DNA from: Rutidosis leptorrhynchoides
Lineage: Eukaryota > Streptophyta > Magnoliopsida > Asterales > Asteraceae
Direction of reading: 5' to 3'
Assembly (NCBI RefSeq): GCF_046630445.1
Contig: NC_092338.1
Location: forward strand, 341,501,501-341,565,500
Length of the DNA: 64,000 bases
The translations under genes and the position numbers were made by a program. The notes under the pieces are model-generated. The model searched no databases. It worked only from the letters and a program-made list of their open reading frames with translations, and was not told the origin of the DNA. Of this stretch, positions 53,216 through 64,000 are shown one piece after another (positions within the stretch are counted from its first letter, which is position 1; each line of letters starts with the position of its first letter).

Positions 53216-53915
53216 GTTCATTTGTATCTCTCTCTAATTTATTTAAATGTTTGCAAATCTCTGTATATAAATCTTTTATTAAATCCGGCTATACTGTCTT
53301 CATTATACTTTTTTTACGATACTTTAGTTCTGTTTGTACTACACATTTGTTTTTGGATTACTAGCCTCATGTAATCGAGATTACGTAACTTTTTTAGTTG
53401 ATTGTAGTAGATGTTCATCTCGTGGTAGCTTATTTTGGAGTTTTAGCTGATTAATATGTATCTGCCAAATTTAAGAGCTCATATATAGACACATATAGTG
53501 GAACGAATCAGTATATTCACATTCATACTTCTCAATTATATGCGTAGATGCACATTTTTATATATGTGTAAAAAGGTAGATTCACAAATCAATTGCAGAT
53601 GTAGAGCATGGAATCATGCATCTATGAGTTTTTCGACTTATATGCCTTTTTGAAAATGATCATTCGACTTTCTATACGTATTTGAGACGTTTGAATGTGA
53701 ATTTTGTGATTTTGTTGACTATATTGTGTCAACATAATGTGCTCCCACCGATCTTAATTTAAAGAGTTTTTAATGAATCTTTACCCTATATCTTCTTATT
53801 TTTCGTATATAATTTAATATTTTATTTATTGCCTTGATTAATAGAATTGTATTGTGATTCAGTGTTTTATAAGATACTGATTGTTGTTAAGATTCAGGAG
53901 TGATACTTGCAAGTT

Positions 53916-57420
<3,505 letters not shown>

Positions 57421-57514
57421 CAGTCAACTTGGCATTTTTCAGAGATATAGTGGTAGATATGATGGCTACGGTGGTGGCAGTGCTGGTGCACCTAGTGCTT
57501 GGGATTAGTTGGTA

Positions 57515-58240
57515 AAGAATAGCGCGTAACCTTCCTTCCAGCCCAACAATGCCCAACCGATGTCCAATTAGTGTAGGGTTATAGTGGAGAGTAAATAATA
57601 TATATAGTAGTTGAGTGTGCTTGTATCGGGTATCTCTAATTTCAGTATTAAGTTGAGTATTTAGGCCTTGTGGCTTCGGCATGAAGATTGTAGTGTGCAT
57701 ATTCTCCGATTAGGCAGAGATACCATATTGTTGTGGTTATCCTCTGAATTATCGTTGTTCTATTTCCTTTACAAATTTAAGCATTCATTTATTTTATATT
57801 CATGTATTTGTTTATCTCATCATTTGTTTATTCATCATCTATTTATTATAATTGGTCCACTTGTTGCTTATTTGATTCTTATCAATGATAATTCGAATTA
57901 GAGCAGCAGATGGACCGGTAATAACAAACATATGATGAAATAATAAACAGATGATAAGATGAACAAATTGATGAATATGAAATATACTGAATATTTATAT
58001 TAATAAAGAAAATAGAACAATGATAATTCAAAGGATAATCACAAGAATCTGGTATCGTATCGCTGTCAAATAAGAGTAGATGCACGCTACAATCTTTCTG
58101 CCCAAGCCTCAAGGTCAAAATACTCAACTTAATATTGAAATTGAGAGATACCCCATATAACAACACAACTATATATATGATTCACTCCAACACTAATTGG
58201 GCATTGTTGGGCCGAAAGGAAGGTAACGGGCTATTCTATA
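57515..58240. repeat. Long inverted repeat over the helicase 3' end
   Basis: The left arm (about 57515-57896, the 3' UTR) and right arm (about 57903-58240, inverted) match along nearly their full length at roughly three quarters of positions. The centre is at AATTCGAATT (57892-57901). Shared landmarks include GAATAGC, CCTTCCTT, GCCCAACAATGCCCAA, ATTAAGTTGAGTATTT and GAAAGATTGTAG-like blocks. A transcript through it could fold into a hairpin of about 340 bp. No second helicase reading frame follows the right arm. Confidence 0.85.
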
Positions 58241-59070
58241 TCATTAGTCGATTGGTATTGTTATATGATGTTGTGGACCTTGTGGTGCATATTTTTAGGT
58301 CATATTTCATAGGAATCAAGAGTTATAATCTGTAAAAAATGATTTCATATCAAATTTTGTTTTGTAGTAATTGTTCTTGGATAATAACAACTTTATTTAT
58401 CAAATACAAGTTCGTTGATGATATGAGAAGAAACATGCACTTCAGTTACATCATTTATTTCTAACTTTAGAGTGGTTTGGCTAAAAATATTTGTCATACT
58501 AAGTAACGAAAAAATTACGTGAGTTGTTCCTGTGGTTAGACCACATTTAACCATGTGTTAGTTTCATCCGTCAGATTACATGGACAAAACTGACGAAAAC
58601 TGATGGGGGGCCTAACGGAGCGTCAGTCAGTTTCATCAGTTGGACCTCTGGTGCAAAAAGATCAACACTTTTTTTCAACCAATCAATGATTTTTCTGATT
58701 TAATAAATATATATTTTCTATACATGATTTATTTTCCCAACCAATTTTCCAATTAAATTTTACCACATCACCCTACCCAATATTTGACAAAAAAACTGAA
58801 ACAACGGTTAAAAAATGTCAAAAACTGACATTGCAACATCATAGTCAGATTGCACTTTTTGGCCAGAAAGTGCACTAACTGCCCGCGATGTCACAGTCAC
58901 CATTAGAAATGGTCTTACCTCAATTTGTCGTGTCCCTGTACTATTTTTTGAAGTGGCATCACCATAGTTGCAAAAGTTACATGGTGTCGTCCGAGTCAAA
59001 AAAGGTATAGGGATGCCCACGTAGATTTATCTCAGTTATTAATCTAAATAATCAAGCTTGGTATGAACAA
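58241..59070. other. Intergenic, no gene recognised
   Basis: AT-rich, with no supported ORF. GACGAAAACTGATGGGG-like and inverted TCATCAGTT motifs near 58590-58650 hint at a small repeat, not defined. Confidence 0.4.
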
Positions 59071-59077
59071 AGACTTG

Positions 59078-59235
59078 GCGTAGTGACGGTGACCTGACTT
59101 TCCATATGAGAGGTCAGGGGTTCGAAATCGCGGACGTCTTGCGTTCAAACATCACCCCAGAGGGTTTTACCACACGCGATGCGCCTATTTGTCATGGAAG
59201 TTTTCACTGGAGGCGCGGTAAGACTGTAATAGTTC
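59078..59235 (+). mobile_element. tRNA-derived SINE-like sequence
   Basis: GGCGTAGTGACGGTGACCTG followed by GAGAGGTCAGGGGTTCGAAAT gives an A-box/B-box pair at tRNA-like spacing. It is related to the other SINEs through GAGAGGTCA. The end is uncertain. A true tRNA is excluded because no cloverleaf can be drawn around it. Confidence 0.5.
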
Positions 59236-59283
59236 AACCAAGAAAATGATCGGATGAATAGGTTCCGATATCACGTTTGGGCT

Positions 59284-60100
59284 GCCAATTTGATCCGTTA
59301 CGATTCGAAAGAATACAACGCCAATCGTAATGATATTATTTATTCTTAGAATACTTTGTTTGCGAAACAAGTAGATAGAAGAATACATCGAGTTGAAGGT
59401 AACTTTCAAGTGGATGATCTGGTTTGGCTACATTTGGGCAAGGATCGCTTGAAGGGAGAAGGCAAAAAGCTTAAGCCAATTCGCTATGGTCCTTTTCGGA
59501 TTCTCAAACGCATTGGAGAAAACGCATATCAACTTGAGCTGCCAGCCTGCATGAAGCTTTACTCCGTAGTTAACGTTGACAAGTTGAAACTATTTGAGCC
59601 TTCAATTTACATTCTTCTTGTAATATTGAAGAGAAAAAAAACAAAGCCTCTATTTTACGTTTCATGTAACTTGGAGAGAATAAATAATATCACCGAATAT
59701 TTACCCCACTTGTTATTTCGTCTATTTCTTCTATCTACTTGTTTCGCAAACAAAGTATTCTTCTCTTACGTAAACCAAGAATAAATAATATCCTTACGAC
59801 TGGCGTTGTGTTCTTTCGAATCGTAACGGGTCAAGTGGTATCAGAGCCAGGTTGCCTCTAGTTGTAGCCACTTGATCCGTTACGATTCGAAAGAACACAA
59901 CGCCAATCGTAAGGATATTATTTATTCTTGGTTTGTACGTAAAAGAAGAATACTTTGTTTGCTAAACATAGAAGAAATAGACGAAATAACAAGTGGGGTA
60001 AATATTCTATGATATTATTATCTCTCCAAATTACATGAAACGTACAATGGAGACTTTGTTTTTTTCTCTCCAATATTACAAGAAGAATGTAAATTGAAGG
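59284..60100. repeat. Foldback cluster of LTR fragments
   Basis: Three related segments. 59284-59378 and 59868-60100 are inverted relative to 59598-59836. The plus-oriented unit ends GATTCGTAACGGGTCAAG-like and is followed by TGGTATCAGAGCC (59837-59849), an initiator-Met primer site. So an LTR and its inverted copy face each other across a 30-bp spacer containing the primer site. Confidence 0.7.
59356..59610 (+). pseudogene. Ty3/Gypsy integrase C-terminal fragment
   Basis: About 80 codons, with VEGNFQVDDLVWLHLGKDR, KLKPIRYGPFRILKRIGENAYQL-type sequence and VNVDKLKLFEPS. This is the conserved integrase C-terminal region (GPY/F-type) of gypsy polyproteins. No ATG start, no catalytic core. It runs straight into the LTR-like unit at 59598, as at the 3' end of a real element, but is cut off on the left by an inverted LTR piece. 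A scrap trapped in a rearrangement. Confidence 0.75.
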
Positions 60101-60133
60101 CCCTCCCCTTCTTTCATCTACCTACAATATTTA

Positions 60134-60400
60134 TTTATTTTTTTTTTTTTTTTTGAACGGCAAGCTTGCATCAGTCCGGACCGAAGCCTAGTCATCATTT
60201 GCAGATACACACGCGTTCGGGCAGGAAACCCGAACCATATTACAGGGATCCGAACCTTAAACCATCCCGAGGGGCAGGCGGGTCGGATCTGGGTCCTGAA
60301 TAGGTCGGTAAAACCTTCCCAGGGGCAACCCGGCTTATGGTAAGTAAGCCTACCACGGGTATTTTTAAAGAGTGGGATTCGAATATTTATATATTTATAT
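60134..60400 (-). mobile_element. SINE, minus orientation
   Basis: Read on the minus strand it has a tRNA-like B box (ATTCGAATCCCAC), a GC-rich body, and ends CTTGCCGTTC plus an A tail of about 20 (T run at 60134-60153). The GTTC-polyA ending is shared with the SINE at 30610. No A box is evident, so it may be 5'-truncated. Confidence 0.55.
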
Positions 60401-60439
60401 ATGTAGAAGATTGATCTCTCCATGATTCCCACTTACAAA

Positions 60440-61340
60440 ATTCATGGGCATTGGTTGACTGCCATTTTCCACGTTAGTTTTTGTTGAGAATATCTTGGAA
60501 TAATTCTTAACTGACTTATTCCTAAGCACGTGCCAACCTCCTTGTTTCTCGGTGACGGGTTCAATACCGGATCACAATTCAAGCTTGGTATGCGAAAAAT
60601 TGTGTTTTATACTTCGAATGTATACGGCTCTTGCATTTTTTTTTTCCAAGGTAAATCAGTTTTTAAATCATTTAGGAGTCTATTTGTTAAAGATATTTTT
60701 GCATAAAAATTTAACAATTCATGTGTAGCTAGGAATGTTTTGACCACTGATGAAGCTAAACCCTGAGAGTCACGTGTTCATGATGAGAATGTTCCATTTT
60801 TTGTCTCACCGACACTCGGATATCTTCTTTGATCATGAAAGAGAACAGTTGCAGCCACCATAATCCCAGGAAAAAAAATCAGCTGATGATCAGTTAGAAT
60901 GATAGATATAGCTTGTATGTACTTTCAGTCATTCATTTTGTAAACTGTTGCTCAAATGTCAGGATATGGTGAATCTATAGCAAAATGCAGATTAATAAAG
61001 GTCCAAGAGGACAATCTACTAATAAAACAAGTCCAGTAGTCCACCCATAAATAAGAGAACTTCTTAACAAAATTTTGAACTAATGCTTAACGATTTGAGA
61101 GTTCAAATCTTCTATCTAACGAAAGCAGCAAATCATCCTTTACAAACAAAAATCGACATCAATCGAAACATGCACAATGGTTCAATTCCTCTAAAAGAAA
61201 AGAGCCCAACAGTTATCAGATTTGTCAAAATTCTGGGATCGTAGTAATTAAAGTTCACAGTACAACTCACTACACTTAATGACATAATGACATTTAGACA
61301 TACACTGTATTATCAACTACAAAATCATCATCAATAACAC
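60440..61340. other. Intergenic, no gene recognised
   Basis: AT-rich spacer containing the 3' untranslated region of the minus-strand gene on its right side. No ORF or repeat structure recognised. Confidence 0.4.
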
Positions 61341-61359
61341 CACTAAAAAGAACAATTTT

Positions 61360-63896
61360 TCAATGTCGATGAGAATGCTTTCTAGTACTATAATACACCT
61401 CTCCACCTCTTCGATTTCTTCTTTCTATGATTCTAAAAACAAACGAGATGAACCCTAAGGCAGCCATTGCGTAGAAAACTTTGTAAGGAGCCAAGTCTAA
61501 ACCCGAAAGATAACAACAATATCCCGCAAGAAGGTACAAGAACCCTTGTCTTATTTCATACCCTCTCATTCCGGGTATCTGAAAGAAGACGTTAAACTCG
61601 GGTTTTGAGTCACATATACCGTGGAGGACAATGGCCGTGCAGAGCACGGAATCCAAGAACCGTGGGAAATTGTGGCCCGTGGTTAATCTCTGCAAGCAAA
61701 AAGATGATTTGATAAGTGCATGTAACTGAAACTGGTCAATAGAAATTAGAGCAAATAAAAAGGATGAGTCAAGTATCAATGGTACCTCCAACCAAGCGAT
61801 GAATGAAGGAATAAACATGAGGAGAGAAAGAAGATGAAGGATTAGCAAGCCATGGCGGTGGTGGAATATCTCTAGTTGTGTGTCGCCGAAGCTTCTAGAA
61901 GAGTCAGGGGTACCGGAACTGTTGTCATCTACACCTAAACCCTCCTCAGATTCTTCATTGGTGAGGTTTGATGATTTCTTGCCATTTCCAAACCCGTAAA
62001 TATCTTCTGTACGAGCCTTGCTAGATGCAGTAAAATAGCTGCACAGAAAGGGTAGAATGTATATAAGTTCAGCGAGCAGATAAAAACTGAATGATGTATA
62101 TAGTAACTCAACTTTGTAAAATAGATAGTACTAGAGACGAGATGTCAAGATGGGCGGGTCAAACAGGTTGGGTAACGGATAAAAATGTGTTTGTAATCCG
62201 TTATTAATTATAGTAGGGTACCTGCACAACGCTTGGTGACAGCACAGAGCATGAGAGATGAGCAGAACTAGGAGACCTAAAGCTGGATGGATAAAGCAGA
62301 TCAAAGCAATAGCAAGTAGTGACATACTCAATGACGGATTCGCATTTAACACCCTCATGATCTGGCATCAAATGACAAGAACTATTTTTGGATTAGAGAT
62401 GTCGGACAAATAACAGAAAAAAGAAGTCCTTAGGGAAAAAGGTGGCTCCAGTACATGCAAAGAAACTAAAAGCAATATTCAAATCCAGAAACTAAATACT
62501 ACTCCGTAATAATTACCTTAAATGCGAAAAAAGTATTCGAGAGATCAAGTATCCACCATCTCCACCTGCAAAGATCACGATGATTATATAATATGTGTGT
62601 GTGTGCGCGCGCGCGCGTGTGTGAGTGTGAGAGAGAGAGAGACTCACTGTGTTTTGAAGAAAACATGTACTCTGGCAACCAAATGCAGGAGTATTTGGGT
62701 GGTTAGAATTAAAATGATTACGATCCCATTTGCTATTAGATAGCAAATCATTGAGACAATAAAAAAGCTGGCGACTGCAGGAAAAGGCTTTGGACTTAAA
62801 CACGAATAAAACAAAGCAATCAGAAAGGGTGAAATAGCAAGGAGAGAGAATGGCAATGGCATTCTAAGATTTGATTCAACAGCAGACAACAATGAAGGTA
62901 CAGGCAGATCAAGCTCCCATGCATTTGCTTGCCTCATTAGACCAAAAAATACTAGAGCAAAGCAGAACCCAATAATCTGCATCACAGATGTCCAATTTGA
63001 AAATAAGCTAATCAAGAATTACGTGCAAAAATCAAAATGTAATTCGTGAACATATAGTTGAACGTGATATTAGCAATTAATAACAATAAATATAAGCTAA
63101 ACATTCAGACAATATTTGTTGGCAGATGAGAAGTAAGCATATAGTGCACTATCACTTTATGTTCCCAGAAGTATAGGAATCAAGTGTCTGTAACTTGATA
63201 CATTTGACCATAATATTTGTTAGCAGACGAGAAGTCTAATATACAAACAAGGTTGCAAAAATTGCTACTCGGGGAATACTCGTTCGGGACTTTTTAGAGA
63301 GTACTCGGCAACTCAGGGAGTACTCGGATGTTTGACTAAGTTTGACTTTAACCGATATTGGCCGAGTTTTGACCAATTTTGACTGATTTTCCTAGTTTTG
63401 GCCGATTTCCGAGTAATCTGGAATTTTGGCCGAGTTTTGTCCGAGTTTGACTGAGTTGACCGAGTGTATACATATACAGATACAAATAACATTTAAACGA
63501 GTTGCTAAATTACTTGGGAGTGGTATAAAAGCAAAAATCTCCTGCCAGCAGCAGTTAGAGAAACAGCAGCAGTAGTTTTATAGGAACAATGTGGATCTAC
63601 CTGCATACACATTGCATAGAAATTATAACTTGAGAGGCTTTTGGATTCAATGAACTGATGAATAAAGATTGACACTGTATACATGTTAACTATACGAGTA
63701 ACAGATTATCAAAAAACAAAACAAAACTGTACCAGTAACAGCACGTTAGTATGCTCAGATCCGTGAATTGAGCTCCAAAGTGCAGGTGACGAATCCACCT
63801 CAATTGTACGAGAATACAAATTAGGAAATACATGAAGACCAGATGTAGGGTCCCATGCAAGGGCAACAGGTGGAAAGCATCGGAGCTTGCAAAGTT
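61360..63896 (-). CDS. PGAP1: GPI inositol-deacylase, PGAP1-like, C-terminal exons
   Basis: ER membrane enzyme that removes the inositol acyl chain from GPI anchors before export. The window holds the last seven exons: 63733-63896, 63514-63600, 62648-62976, 62517-62565, 62222-62361, 61786-62038 and 61360-61689 (stop at 61360). All junctions are GT-AG with matching phases. The first visible exon has PPVALAWDPTSGLHVFPNLY and VDSSPALWSS, which I associate with plant PGAP1. The later exons encode at least six to eight hydrophobic spans and end in a His/Arg tail (RKHSHRH), consistent with the multi-spanning C-terminal half. The lipase domain with its catalytic Ser must lie right of the window. The frame is intact and appears functional. 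Family assignment rests on remembered motifs, so moderate certainty. Confidence 0.78.
62597..62642. repeat. Compound GT/GC/GA microsatellite in PGAP1 intron
   Basis: (TG)n-(CG)n-(TG)n-(AG)n tract immediately next to the exon ending at 62648. Its CACACA/CTCTCT complement lies just inside the donor GTGAGT. Confidence 0.9.
63249..63475. mobile_element. Truncated hAT-type MITE in PGAP1 intron
   Basis: Begins CAAGGTTGCAAAAATTGCTA, the same terminus as the element at 56253, followed by ACTCGG and CCGAGTTTTG repeats. The opposite terminus was not found, so it is a partial or diverged copy. Confidence 0.5.
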
Positions 63897-64000
63897 CTAC
63901 AATGTTAACAAACAGAAACCATTAGCATGAAATTTGTGTTAACTGGGTCCATTGCAACAAATAACCCATGAAATCTAACCAACTCATGGTGTAAATGAAT

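Larger units (their letters stand above)
52435..53308 (+). repeat. Duplicated promoter/5' UTR block, copy 2
   Basis: Functional-position copy in front of the DEAD-box gene, collinear with 30932-31674 apart from the MITE at 52881-53025. It includes probable promoter, untranslated first exon and the beginning of intron 1. Confidence 0.8.

Noticed and set aside
57882-58166. 94-codon minus-strand frame and plus-strand frames around 57668-57901
   Set aside because: They are mirror images produced by the inverted repeat of the helicase 3' UTR, not genes.
59078-59140. Possible tRNA gene
   Set aside because: A-box and B-box-like motifs are present but there is no acceptor stem or anticodon arm. A SINE head fits better.

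Overview
This is nuclear DNA from a flowering plant, probably a eudicot. Genes are intron-rich with GT-AG junctions, LTR retrotransposons make up most of the sequence, and there are SINEs, a Helitron, hAT-type MITEs and long AT and ATT microsatellites. The LTR style suggests Asteraceae to me, but that is an impression, not a demonstration. Only about 10 kb on the right is gene territory.

Positions 1-27225 are a five-level retrotransposon nest. Outermost is a minus-strand LTR element (D) with an initiator-Met-type primer site (5' LTR 20520-27225; gag start 19537-20131). A related LTR (E, 17151-19536) cuts its gag. A compact plus-strand Athila-type element without pol (B, 9868-17150) cuts E. 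An Athila gag-pol element on the minus strand (A, 1-9867, running off the left edge) sits in the AT repeat of B's 5' LTR. A solo LTR (4602-8245, TSD TAATA) sits in A's LTR. Inside D's LTR are a non-autonomous Helitron (23687-25873) and an Athila-like promoter block. A further solo LTR (27242-30074, TSD CTTTA) follows.

Positions 30591-53308 hold a duplicated block (SINE plus promoter and 5' UTR of a DEAD-box helicase gene). The two copies are separated by the decayed 3' end of a Copia element, which is itself split by a complete 16.75-kb Athila element (C, 32927-49678, minus, TSD ATGAA). C has nearly identical 1927-bp LTRs, a tRNA-Asp-type primer site, gag-pol, an accessory CCHC ORF and an ATHILA/env-like ORF. 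Its reading frames nevertheless carry three in-frame stops, so it looks young but non-coding.

Positions 53100-57508 are a Ded1/DDX3-type DEAD-box helicase gene. It has lost its N-terminal tail, has DKAD in place of DEAD, a damaged motif Ia and a shifted C-terminus, so it is probably a pseudogene or a catalytically dead paralogue. Its 3' end lies in a roughly 340-bp-arm inverted repeat that could fold into a long hairpin RNA. Positions 59080-60400 are SINE copies and a foldback of LTR fragments around a gypsy integrase scrap. Positions 61360-63896 are the last seven exons, minus strand, of a plant PGAP1-type GPI inositol-deacylase.

The most unusual signal is a recurring promoter-proximal module: a pair of CG-core palindromes lying 15-20 bp upstream of a TATA box. 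It is found in the Athila LTRs, with a different palindrome in D's LTR, and again upstream of the env-like ORF inside element C.
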